Shown one piece after another: positions 42,638 through 50,080 of a stretch of 53,607 nucleotides of DNA. How positions within the stretch are numbered: the stretch's first letter is position 1; every line of letters starts with the position of its first letter. The translations under genes and the position numbers were made by a program. Location of the stretch: assembly GCA_026391715.1 (NCBI GenBank), contig JAPLDO010000223.1, positions 1 through 53,607 of the forward strand, read 5' to 3'. The notes under the pieces were generated by a model, which saw only the letters and a program-made list of their open reading frames with translations, ran no database searches and was not told the origin of the DNA. Origin of the DNA: Bacteroidota bacterium (GTDB lineage Bacteria > Bacteroidota > Bacteroidia > Bacteroidales > FEN-979).

Positions 42638-43945
42638 TCAGTTTTTTTCGCGGTTGTCAATAAATTTTATGGGTTTACGGCTGGTTTCGGGAAACTGCAA
42701 TTTCTGTAAAGCGGATTCATGCTCAAAGGAAATTAACGGCGCTACTCGCAGTTTTGTTCTGAAATGGTCTTTTATGTCTGTCTCTTTTTCTTCTCCGATA
42801 TTTTTTCCGCTTACGCGAATCCTGATTTCATCGGTTCCAATCTGGTTAGTATAAACTTCAACGATGTAGTTCGAGATATAATCAATATTGTCGAGAATAT
42901 CGTAAAGCGCAGGTGGGTAAAGCGTTGTTCCTTTGTATTTGATCATCTGGTTTTTTCGACCAAATATGGGACCAAGACGTATTGTATTTCGTCCGCATTT
43001 ACAAGGTTCGGTATGATGATAACAAATATCCCCCGTCTTGAAACGCAGTAAAGGCATTCCTTCAACGCCAAGAGTAGTGATTGTGACTTCTCCCGGTTCA
43101 CCTTCGGCAACAGGGTTATTGTTGTCGTCGAGAAATTCCACTATTATCAGTTCAGGGTGGTGATGCCCGCCAATACCTTGGGAACATTCTGTAAAACTGG
43201 TTGCCATTTCGGTGGAGGCATAAGTTGAAAAGAGCCGGAGTCGCCATTTTTCCTGTATCCTTCTGCCCAGCGTATTCGGTGAAAAATCGGTGTTTCGTAG
43301 CGGTTCGCCAATACATACAGCGTTTTTTATGCTGCTGTTGCAATAATCAATTCCGCGGCGTTCTGCAAATTCAATTATTTTGAGAATGAAGGATGGCACG
43401 GCAATTATGGAATTTGGTTTTATCCGGTTAATGGTATCCCACTGTAATTCAGGAATGCCATTCCCAACTCTGACAATGCCGGCGCCGAGCGCCCTGATTC
43501 CCATGAAATATGCCAGTCCCGCCATAAACCGCCGGTCAATTGTAGTCATTAACTGATAAACATCCGTTGGAGAACCTCCGGCGCAGGTAAACGAAATGGC
43601 TTCATTATAAGCCAGCCTGTCCAAATCTTTATCAGTCATGGCAAAAGTTACGGGATTGCCCATTGTTCCGGAAGTTGTAATGTAATCAATGATTTTGGTT
43701 TTTGGCACACAGAGAAAATCGCTGTTTTGGTTTTGCAGATCGTCTTTCATCGTAACCGGAATCTGAGCAAAATCTTCAACGGATTTGATTTTCCGAATGT
43801 CTATCCTGTGTTTCTGAAACATATCCTTGTAAAACAGCGAATTGGCGCCAAGGTATTCAAGCGCCTCGTGGAGTCTGTTGTTTTGGTATTTCTGAATGTT
43901 CTCCAGCGACGTTTGTTCTATTTCAGGGAAAAATTTGTTGTTCAT
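42638..43945 (-). CDS. PaaK-like acyl/aryl-activating (adenylate-forming) enzyme
   Basis: This 435-aa enzyme of the phenylacetate-CoA ligase family adenylates a carboxylic acid and transfers it to a thiol (CoA or a carrier-protein arm). The nucleotide loop is TTSGTMGNPVTF at about 95-106. The central domain has STYASTEMATSF-type motif FSTYASTEMA at about 240, then LRFKTGDICYHH and the C-terminal LYPPALYDILDNI. In this operon a natural acceptor is the acyl carrier protein encoded two genes upstream. Start chosen at ATG 43945 (MNNKFFPEIEQ). The longer frame to 44074 is translated repeat DNA. Confidence 0.82.
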   Translation of the reverse strand: MNNKFFPEIEQTSLENIQKYQNNRLHEALEYLGANSLFYKDMFQKHRIDIRKIKSVEDFAQIPVTMKDDLQNQNSDFLCVPKTKIIDYITTSGTMGNPVTFAMTDKDLDRLAYNEAISFTCAGGSPTDVYQLMTTIDRRFMAGLAYFMGIRALGAGIVRVGNGIPELQWDTINRIKPNSIIAVPSFILKIIEFAERRGIDYCNSSIKNAVCIGEPLRNTDFSPNTLGRRIQEKWRLRLFSTYASTEMATSFTECSQGIGGHHHPELIIVEFLDDNNNPVAEGEPGEVTITTLGVEGMPLLRFKTGDICYHHTEPCKCGRNTIRLGPIFGRKNQMIKYKGTTLYPPALYDILDNIDYISNYIVEVYTNQIGTDEIRIRVSGKNIGEEKETDIKDHFRTKLRVAPLISFEHESALQKLQFPETSRKPIKFIDNREKN

Positions 43946-43984
43946 GATTGGCATAGATGAGTGCGGTCTTAAAAAAATTGATTT

Positions 43985-44073
43985 TGGGCTAAAGCCCAGT
44001 GTGCAGCTTAGTTTCCTTATCCCCCGACCTAAAGGTCGGGGCAATTCAGGTCGGGGCAATTCAGGTCGGGGCA
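43985..44073. repeat. Two-hairpin intergenic element, copy 2, with a 15-bp tandem repeat
   Basis: Hairpin 1 TGGGC-TAAA-GCCCA (43985-43998), followed by GTGTGCAG. Hairpin 2 CCCCGACC-TAAA-GGTCGGGG (44022-44041), then CAATTCA. The unit GGTCGGGGCAATTCA (44034-44048) is repeated at 44049-44063 and partly at 44064-44073. The element lies between the sulfotransferase and PaaK-like genes of one operon and encodes the sulfotransferase stop codon. Confidence 0.85.
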
Positions 44074-45134
44074 AAATATAAGCCCAGCTCCGTCCCTATC
44101 AATCTTTTTTCGTCGTCTTTCAGGGTGAAATTATTTTTCTTGTAATAGCTTGTTTTCTTAATAAAATCTTTAATTCTCTCTTCAAAACCGGAGGAAAAAG
44201 GGAGGTTCAACTGTGTATAAAGGTTCGCGATTACTGAAACCGGACTTTTTTCGAGGTCTTCAAAACGGATTTCTGCTATGGTTCCGGCAGGAAGATCGCC
44301 TTTTGCTTTTTCGACTGCATTGAGTAGTTTGCCAAGAAATCGTGCCACTTCTTCAACCGTAGGATTTACCGGATGATTTGTCAGAGTATTTTGTTTTCCC
44401 AGTATTTTCCACATATTTACGGTTGAAGGTACAACGTTAAATGGATGCCTTGTAATATGGATAAACTTTGCTTTGGGAAATATTTGGAGAAGTGTATCTA
44501 TTCTAAACGAATTGAATGGATTCTTTGAAATAATTCTCTTTCCGCTTTTATAATTGAGTTTACGGTAAAAGTCCCGAATCTCTTTTTTCCATTGTTCAAG
44601 ATCGTCCGCAGGAGGAAAGAATGGCGTTTCATTATCCAGAAAATAATTCTCTGAACTCTGAAAAACAAGTCGTTCAAGAGGTGAATATGAAGTCGTCCTG
44701 TAAATGGCATATTCGTCTTCCTGGGGTTCATCCATCCCGATTTCTACCTGGTCCATGGGGCGATGTTTTCCAATCAGCCTTTTGAAAAGAGGACGGTAAT
44801 ATGGATAGGAAACAAGAAAACTGTCAGGCACGGCAACCTCAAAAAGAGTAGGAGCATGAAAGTTTATATCCAGGTTCAGCGCCTGATGCAGGTATGTAGA
44901 TCCTGTTCGCCAGTGACCAATGATAAAAACCGGATCATCAGGAACTTTCACGTTATTCAGAGTGTCGGCAAATCTGGCTTTTTCAATTAAAGAAAACAAA
45001 GACGACCAACAAGCTCCCTGCAACAGGAATGCAAGCCTTAACAGGGTTTTTGCATTGAAAGCAACTTTATTCCGGTTCAAAAGCCGAAACAGTTGACCGA
45101 TTGTAATTCCGGCGGTTAGGTAGGAGTCTTTCAA
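44061..45134 (-). CDS. PAPS-dependent sulfotransferase family protein
   Basis: The 357-aa protein transfers sulfate from PAPS to a hydroxyl or amine. The 5'-phosphosulfate loop is VFIIGHWRTGSTYLHQAL at about 70-87, with the invariant TGSTYLH core. The 3'-phosphate loop is HITRHPFNVVPSTVNMW at about 225-241. ISKNPFNSFRIDTLLQIFPKAK is also typical of sulfotransferase family 3. It is the sixth gene of the carrier-protein operon, 11 bases after the ACP gene. The last residues (FAPT) come from a tandem repeat. Confidence 0.85.
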   Translation of the reverse strand: MKDSYLTAGITIGQLFRLLNRNKVAFNAKTLLRLAFLLQGACWSSLFSLIEKARFADTLNNVKVPDDPVFIIGHWRTGSTYLHQALNLDINFHAPTLFEVAVPDSFLVSYPYYRPLFKRLIGKHRPMDQVEIGMDEPQEDEYAIYRTTSYSPLERLVFQSSENYFLDNETPFFPPADDLEQWKKEIRDFYRKLNYKSGKRIISKNPFNSFRIDTLLQIFPKAKFIHITRHPFNVVPSTVNMWKILGKQNTLTNHPVNPTVEEVARFLGKLLNAVEKAKGDLPAGTIAEIRFEDLEKSPVSVIANLYTQLNLPFSSGFEERIKDFIKKTSYYKKNNFTLKDDEKRLIGTELGLYFAPT

Positions 45135-45145
45135 AACCGGGTTTG

Positions 45146-45433
45146 CTAAGGAGTAATTTTCACCAAACGCTGGTCGGTAATAAACTGTGCAATGCTATTT
45201 ATTGAGCGTATAACTTCACGAGCCAGAGTCTGGTCGGCAATGCGGAAACCGTAAGTTCGCTGAATTGCCATGATGATTTCAATTGCATCAACTGAATCAA
45301 GTGTCAGAGCATTTCCACCGCCAAAAAGAGGTTTCTCTTCATCCACATCCACGGGGTCAACATCGGTAATGCCAAGTGTGGAGATGATCATGCTTTTGAT
45401 TTCAAGTTTTAACTCATCAGTTGGTTCAGGCAT
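45146..45433 (-). CDS. Acyl carrier protein (specialised)
   Basis: The 95-aa carrier protein has the phosphopantetheine Ser in LTLDSVDAIEI at about residues 43-53, preceded by EEKPLFGGG and followed by IQRTYGFRIADQ. This pattern (FGGG...LDS[IV]DA[IL]E, RYG[VF][KR]I) resembles ACPs of aryl-polyene/dialkylresorcinol clusters rather than the housekeeping fatty-acid AcpP. It sits 20 bases after the BtrH-like acyltransferase gene, suggesting that enzyme uses this carrier. Confidence 0.85.
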   Translation of the reverse strand: MPEPTDELKLEIKSMIISTLGITDVDPVDVDEEKPLFGGGNALTLDSVDAIEIIMAIQRTYGFRIADQTLAREVIRSINSIAQFITDQRLVKITP

Positions 45434-45453
45434 AAGTAATTTAGTTTTGGCAA

Positions 45454-46461
45454 TTATTTTATTGCGAGGGACAAGGATTTAAAGAACCTCTCTTCAACAT
45501 CTGCCCGGTCATAAATCATTTCACTTAATTGTTTTAATTTATCTGGTCCAAGGTCGCGGTTTTTTCCGATTCGGGCTGTGAACAGCGATATTTCACGCCA
45601 TCCATCTCCAATGTTCATGAGTTCTTCCGAAAGCGATTTCAGCTCTGCAATTCCGGTTATTGCGGCAGCCTGTTGAAGAAATGTTGCATAGATGAACCTG
45701 AATCCTGCGCCGCCGGTTCCCTGGTCTTCGAGCAGGATGTTAATTTTCATGATTTCATGAGAAAGATGTTCGGTATCGCGTGCAAATTTGGGCCATTCTG
45801 TCACTTTTTTTGCAAACATCCTGATTCCTTTGATACCGAGGAAAGGGATTGGAATTTTCAGCATATTAAAGCAGGCTTTGCTTATGCCTTTGAGAATTGC
45901 CGGCTTCAGGTTTACCTGAGTTGGCAAACTGTCAACATGAAAAATAAACCCTTTAGGCGACATATTTCCTCCCGCAAATCTTCCCTTTTCCAGCGATAAG
46001 GCATCAAGTTCAACCAATTTCGGGAAATAGGCGTCGCTAACGATATACCGGTTTTCCTCCTTACCAATAACTACAAGGAAATGGACGTTGATATGCACCC
46101 GTTCCCAGGATGGAACATAATCGAGATAGAAAAAGTCGACCTGATTGGCAACAGGAATCTGTTGCCGGATCAGTTCATCAAGTTTCATTTCACCCTTTAC
46201 CGGGTCTCTGAAATTATAGGTTTTAAACCTGACTCCGAGACGTTTTTCAATATTTTTCCGCATCTGTCCCGGCTTATTTCGGACAATAAATGTAGGAAAA
46301 GCGAATGATTTCATTTTGTGAAAGTATCCAAAAAATATACCGCTTGAAATTCCGAAAACCAGTGGCTCTGTAATCTCCATACCGCGATGGCTCAGTAGCG
46401 ATGCGATTGTTCCTGATTCGCAATGCGCTGCCATTTTATGTTCATAGTTATTTATGATCAT
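45454..46461 (-). CDS. BtrH-like acyltransferase (BtrH N-terminal and DUF4872 type)
   Basis: The 335-aa protein resembles BtrH of butirosin biosynthesis, which transfers an acyl group from a carrier protein (BtrI) to an amine of the aminoglycoside. The papain-like/C39-like core is at about 10-160: Cys in HCESGTIASLL at about 13-23, His in HINVHFLVVIG at about 123-133, and Asp in YIVSDAYF at about 139-146. The helical C-terminal half (about 190-335) is DUF4872-like. Its start abuts the stop of the HTH-like gene (no gap) and the ACP follows by 20 bases. Confidence 0.78.
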   Translation of the reverse strand: MIINNYEHKMAAHCESGTIASLLSHRGMEITEPLVFGISSGIFFGYFHKMKSFAFPTFIVRNKPGQMRKNIEKRLGVRFKTYNFRDPVKGEMKLDELIRQQIPVANQVDFFYLDYVPSWERVHINVHFLVVIGKEENRYIVSDAYFPKLVELDALSLEKGRFAGGNMSPKGFIFHVDSLPTQVNLKPAILKGISKACFNMLKIPIPFLGIKGIRMFAKKVTEWPKFARDTEHLSHEIMKINILLEDQGTGGAGFRFIYATFLQQAAAITGIAELKSLSEELMNIGDGWREISLFTARIGKNRDLGPDKLKQLSEMIYDRADVEERFFKSLSLAIK

Positions 46462-46968
46462 CTAATTTCGTTCCTCAATTTTGGTAAGTACAACGAAAGG
46501 ATTGGCAGTTGGCGACTGAGCGATAGAAATATGTTCGGCTTTATTTTCAAGGATATGGTTTGATTCCAGCGTTCCTTTCGACTCGATCAGAATAACCTGG
46601 AAAAGGTTTGCCGGAGCTACATTGAAAACTCCCGAAAACCGAATAATTTCATCAGCCGAAACTGTGCCGAAATACACAGGATTCAGGAGCTTTTTCACCC
46701 TTGATTTTCTGATTCCGGCGCGCGCCGCCAGTTCAAAAATGGTGAGGTCTTCGAGAACCATGTAGTATTTAACTATACTGATTCTGCCTTTTATAAGCTG
46801 TTCCCTGAGTTCAGCTTCCAGATTGCGACGTTTCAGGGTATAATCGTCCATGTAATTAGCTGAAAGGTAAGATCCTGTCTGTATAGGTCCGTAATTCCCA
46901 TCCTCCTTTTCCACGTAAATTATTACCTGTTGTTCGGGGTAATCCACATAGCCATCTTTTTCCTTCAT
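46462..46968 (-). CDS. Small HTH-like protein of the carrier-protein operon
   Basis: The 168-aa protein is not a family I can name. Residues about 74-112 (TIFELAARAGIRKSRVKKLLNP then SADEIIRFSGVFNV) look like a helix-turn-helix of the XRE type followed by a second pair of helices. The N-terminal 60 residues are acidic with a coiled tendency. The C-terminus (about 130-168) is low complexity. It could be a pathway regulator. It lies between the methyltransferase and BtrH-like genes, with the BtrH-like start directly adjoining its stop. Confidence 0.6.
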   Translation of the reverse strand: MKEKDGYVDYPEQQVIIYVEKEDGNYGPIQTGSYLSANYMDDYTLKRRNLEAELREQLIKGRISIVKYYMVLEDLTIFELAARAGIRKSRVKKLLNPVYFGTVSADEIIRFSGVFNVAPANLFQVILIESKGTLESNHILENKAEHISIAQSPTANPFVVLTKIEERN

Positions 46969-47020
46969 TTAGTGAAACTTTAAAATTGAAGCCTATTCCG
47001 GTTTTGCAAAATTAAGAAGA

Positions 47021-48127
47021 TCATCGCTTATTTGCTTCAATCAGGCAAATTGGCGCAATGGTTGGAATTATTTTTGGCAAAGTGAATCCCGATTTTTCCA
47101 GAAGAGTTTCAAATTCAGCGGCGGTACGTTCCTTGCCTCCCTGCATGGCAGCCATCATTTGAATGTCAAGTAATTTGGAAAGCGAAGGTGTATTTCCGGG
47201 GGGAACCACCATTTCGATAATTAGCAACCGGCTGTCAGTCAGCATACATTTTGAAATATTGGATAGGATTATCAAACAATCTTCATCGTTCCAGTTGTGG
47301 ATAATATTCTTAAGAATATAAATATTCGCTTCAACAGTAATGGATTTAAAAAAATCGCCGGCGATGACCGTAGTCCGATTGAGAGAATGATTAACGGCAA
47401 GTATTTCCGGGGCTTTTGCAACTCCCTGGGTTGTATCGAAAAGTATTCCCTTTGATCCCGGATTGTTATTCAGGATATTTGCAAGCAGGAATCCTTCACC
47501 GCCTCCGATATCAGCGATAACCGGATATTTTGAAAAGTCATAAGCATTTAGGATAGGGGAGAGGCCAAGTTCAGAGAGGTTTGACATTGATTTATCAAAC
47601 AGTTCATAATCTGGCGGATGATCTTTCAGGTATTCATAAATCCCGGCGCCGTATCGTTCTTTGAATGGATCCATGCCGGTTTTAACGGCGACTTCGAGAT
47701 TGCTCATCAGGTTCCAGTTTACGGCTCCGAGATGATGAAGTATCATATAGCGCAATGAACCCTGTTCTTCAAGCAATGGTTTCGACAACCCATTTAGCGC
47801 ATATCGGTCATCTTTCAATTGGCGGAAAATCCCCTGGCTGGCAAGGGCGCGCATTATACGTGAGATGTTTGAGGCGTCAACGTGCAGAAGGTCAGCCATT
47901 TCATGGACTGTGAGTGGTTTCTTTTTCAGCAGCGTGGCAATATCGAGTTTTGCTGCAACATATAAAGAGGGTAAAAGCCAGAAATACTGAAACTGCTCGT
48001 ACAATACAACATTTCCGGGAAATAGTTTCCTGTTGAGTTGAAGAAGAAAGGTGCGGAACGAATTTATGGCTTTGATGAGCCAAACAGGAGGGAGCTTCTG
48101 AACAGGTTGTGGTTTATTAAAACTCAT
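47021..48127 (-). CDS. SAM-dependent O-methyltransferase (acetylserotonin/hydroxyneurosporene type)
   Basis: The 368-aa protein has an N-terminal winged-helix dimerisation domain (about 40-110, DIATLLKKKPLTVHEMADLL) and a Rossmann methyltransferase domain. SAM-binding motif I is VIADIGGGEGFLLANIL at about 204-220, and ILKNIIHNWNDEDCLIIL at about 272-289 carries the catalytic-type His of the family. This class methylates phenolic or polyketide hydroxyls. Its start lies 5 bases after the upstream 595-aa gene's stop, so it acts in the same pathway. Confidence 0.87.
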   Translation of the reverse strand: MSFNKPQPVQKLPPVWLIKAINSFRTFLLQLNRKLFPGNVVLYEQFQYFWLLPSLYVAAKLDIATLLKKKPLTVHEMADLLHVDASNISRIMRALASQGIFRQLKDDRYALNGLSKPLLEEQGSLRYMILHHLGAVNWNLMSNLEVAVKTGMDPFKERYGAGIYEYLKDHPPDYELFDKSMSNLSELGLSPILNAYDFSKYPVIADIGGGEGFLLANILNNNPGSKGILFDTTQGVAKAPEILAVNHSLNRTTVIAGDFFKSITVEANIYILKNIIHNWNDEDCLIILSNISKCMLTDSRLLIIEMVVPPGNTPSLSKLLDIQMMAAMQGGKERTAAEFETLLEKSGFTLPKIIPTIAPICLIEANKR

Positions 48128-48132
48128 CAGAT

Positions 48133-49920
48133 CTAACGAACCGGGAGATTTTTCAACTGAGTTTCAAATTTTTCAAGATCTGCAATCAGTTTTGTCTTTT
48201 TATCCTGAAGGCTCAGTTTCACTGAAGAAAACAACTCCTTGTAATACTGAATGCCTTTTTCGAGGTTATCGCTGAAGGTGGAAAAGTATTCCTGCTGTTT
48301 TTCCGACCAGGGTCTGGCAGTTTCGTCAATCTTGTTTTTCAGGTAATCAATGTAGATTGACAATTCTTTAATGAACATGTGAGGGCGGTCTTTACGTCGG
48401 ATTACATTGATTTTTCCATAGATATGATCCACCATTTCCTTCAGCGTCATCTCCTTTGAAAAATAAGCCATGTTTGGTCCTGGGCACACCGAAACGCCCG
48501 GATGCTCCACTTTGGTATCGAGGTCATTGACAAGCAGGGCTGATGTGCCGAGTCCGACGCAGATACATGATTTGTCAACGATTTTATTGAATTCGGTATG
48601 ATATTCAACTGAATTCAGATTTTTTGCTTTCAGTTCCTCAATTTTTAATTTCTGATATTTTCTTGAAGCAGTGCAAAGCGTAGGATCTCCAAATTCATTA
48701 CTCAGAGCGGCATATTTTTTCGGACAGGGATTTCCCGGCGTATGTTTTTGGATGTAGACGTCTTTTTCGATGTCTTTGGTATTTCCGCGGAGGTTGTTGA
48801 AAGGAACGCCAAGCGGGCTGATATTACTCACATACAAATCTTCTTCCGTAGCTTCGCATAGCATGCCGAGTGTTTTATTATCAACGTTAACAACTTCGGG
48901 AACCAAAAGGAACGGAGTTCCCCAGCCAACAGAATTCAGTTCATAATGATCGGCAAGGAATTGATGTTCATCGGCAGTGCCTACGCCGCCTTGCGCCGTT
49001 ATTTTAATCTCAGGGGGTTCTGGCGGACATTGCCGCTTTTTGGCGATGAGAGCTGTTTTGAGTAGTTCAAAGGTTTGTCGGACAAGTTCCTTACGGTTGA
49101 GCTTCATCTCTTCGAGTACAGGACCAAGGAGGTAACCGGTGGTGGGAAAGGCGTGACCCCCGCAATTCAGTCCCGATTCAATACGGTACTCTGAAACCCA
49201 CAATCCTTTTTTGGCAAGATATTTTCCCTGGATCAGCGCTGATCTGTAATCGCTTACTTTAAGCGTGATCTTCTTTTTCAGATTAAAATTTTCATCGGGA
49301 TAAAACTCGCTGAACGATTCGATGTAATTATATAACCGGGGACTCATCCCTGCCGATAACACAACTGATGATGAAAGGTGGCTGTTGACAAATCCGCGAA
49401 GCGCCGCATGACCATCATTGTATTCGGGAGGCAGTTTTTCATGGTTCCGGTAGTTTTCCTTATCTACCTTAGTCATAATATTTACATCAATGTTACCCAT
49501 GGAGAGGTTTTCGTTGATCCACTCCCTTACGTCGAGGTTATCCCAGTCGCGTTTAATCTTATCGAATTTCTGTTTCAGAGCTGAGGAATCCTGAAGCATT
49601 TCGATATATCGTGAAAATTCGCTGCTTTTCTGTTCGTAAGTTGCCTTTAATTCTTCGAATTTGTCTTTTGCAAGTTTGTCGACAAGATTCAGGTAAGCCG
49701 TAATCCGTTTTGCCCTGAAATCCTCAATTTTTTCAGATATACCTTGAAAAGGAAGATCAAACTTCCTGCTATAGAATTCGCGTAATTTTTCCATCAGTAT
49801 ATCATCAAGAAGCGAAATCACCGAAGAGATGCCAAGATGAGCCACTTTCACAGGAGTATCAATGGAATATCCAATTCCCAATACCGGGATATGGAATGAA
49901 TGCGGGGTTATTTTATTCAT
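48133..49920 (-). CDS. Conserved Bacteroidota protein of unknown function, operon leader gene
   Basis: The 595-aa protein has no signal peptide or membrane helix. It opens HIPVLGIGYSIDTPVKVAHL. Striking motifs are SSVVLSAGMSPRLYNY (about 184-199), GLNCGGHAFPTTGYLLG (about 253-269), ITAQGGVGTADEHQFL (about 310-325), GWGTPFLLVPE, and VCPGPNMAYF with several Cys. The C-terminal 90 residues are coiled coil. The GGVGT segment and the barrel-like strand pattern suggest a TIM-barrel, flavin-type enzyme, but this is only an impression. I recall similar uncharacterised proteins in other Bacteroidota. First gene of a seven-gene operon. Confidence 0.75.
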   Translation of the reverse strand: MNKITPHSFHIPVLGIGYSIDTPVKVAHLGISSVISLLDDILMEKLREFYSRKFDLPFQGISEKIEDFRAKRITAYLNLVDKLAKDKFEELKATYEQKSSEFSRYIEMLQDSSALKQKFDKIKRDWDNLDVREWINENLSMGNIDVNIMTKVDKENYRNHEKLPPEYNDGHAALRGFVNSHLSSSVVLSAGMSPRLYNYIESFSEFYPDENFNLKKKITLKVSDYRSALIQGKYLAKKGLWVSEYRIESGLNCGGHAFPTTGYLLGPVLEEMKLNRKELVRQTFELLKTALIAKKRQCPPEPPEIKITAQGGVGTADEHQFLADHYELNSVGWGTPFLLVPEVVNVDNKTLGMLCEATEEDLYVSNISPLGVPFNNLRGNTKDIEKDVYIQKHTPGNPCPKKYAALSNEFGDPTLCTASRKYQKLKIEELKAKNLNSVEYHTEFNKIVDKSCICVGLGTSALLVNDLDTKVEHPGVSVCPGPNMAYFSKEMTLKEMVDHIYGKINVIRRKDRPHMFIKELSIYIDYLKNKIDETARPWSEKQQEYFSTFSDNLEKGIQYYKELFSSVKLSLQDKKTKLIADLEKFETQLKNLPVR

Positions 49921-49940
49921 TTACATATATAAAGACAGTG

Positions 49941-49948
49941 CAAAGATA
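49941..49948 (-). promoter_or_regulatory. Promoter -7 box of the carrier-protein biosynthetic operon
   Basis: The reverse strand reads TATCTTTG (TAnnTTTG), 20 bases before the ATG at 49920. No other convincing box occurs in the short gaps down to 42638. Confidence 0.7.
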
Positions 49949-49978
49949 CTTATTTTTAGCTAACATTTTACGCGCAAA

Positions 49979-50008
49979 GTTCCCATCGGGACGCAACCCA
50001 TAAGGAAC
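49979..50008. repeat. Small dyad-containing intergenic sequence (GTTCC...GGAAC)
   Basis: GTTCC (49979-49983) pairs with GGAAC (50004-50008), with an alternative inner hairpin CCC-ATC-GGG. It lies between two divergent promoters. It may be an intergenic repeat, but no second copy was seen in the window. Confidence 0.4.
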
Positions 50009-50041
50009 AATAAATTTATTCAGCATCCGGTTTTTTTATCG

Positions 50042-50049
50042 TATGTTTG
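50042..50049 (+). promoter_or_regulatory. Promoter -7 box of the giant surface protein gene
   Basis: TATGTTTG matches TAnnTTTG, 31 bases before the ATG at 50081. Confidence 0.6.
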
Positions 50050-50080
50050 AAACATCAGCAAAACTTATCAAAACCGGCAA

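Noticed and set aside
43985-44073. Possible CRISPR-like array
   Set aside because: The repeats are 15 bp, contiguous, without unique spacers, and there are no cas genes.
43946-44074. N-terminal extension of the PaaK-like ORF (Pro/Arg-rich MPRPEL repeats)
   Set aside because: It is a translation of the 15-bp tandem repeat and hairpin DNA, and a standard N-terminus begins at ATG 43945.
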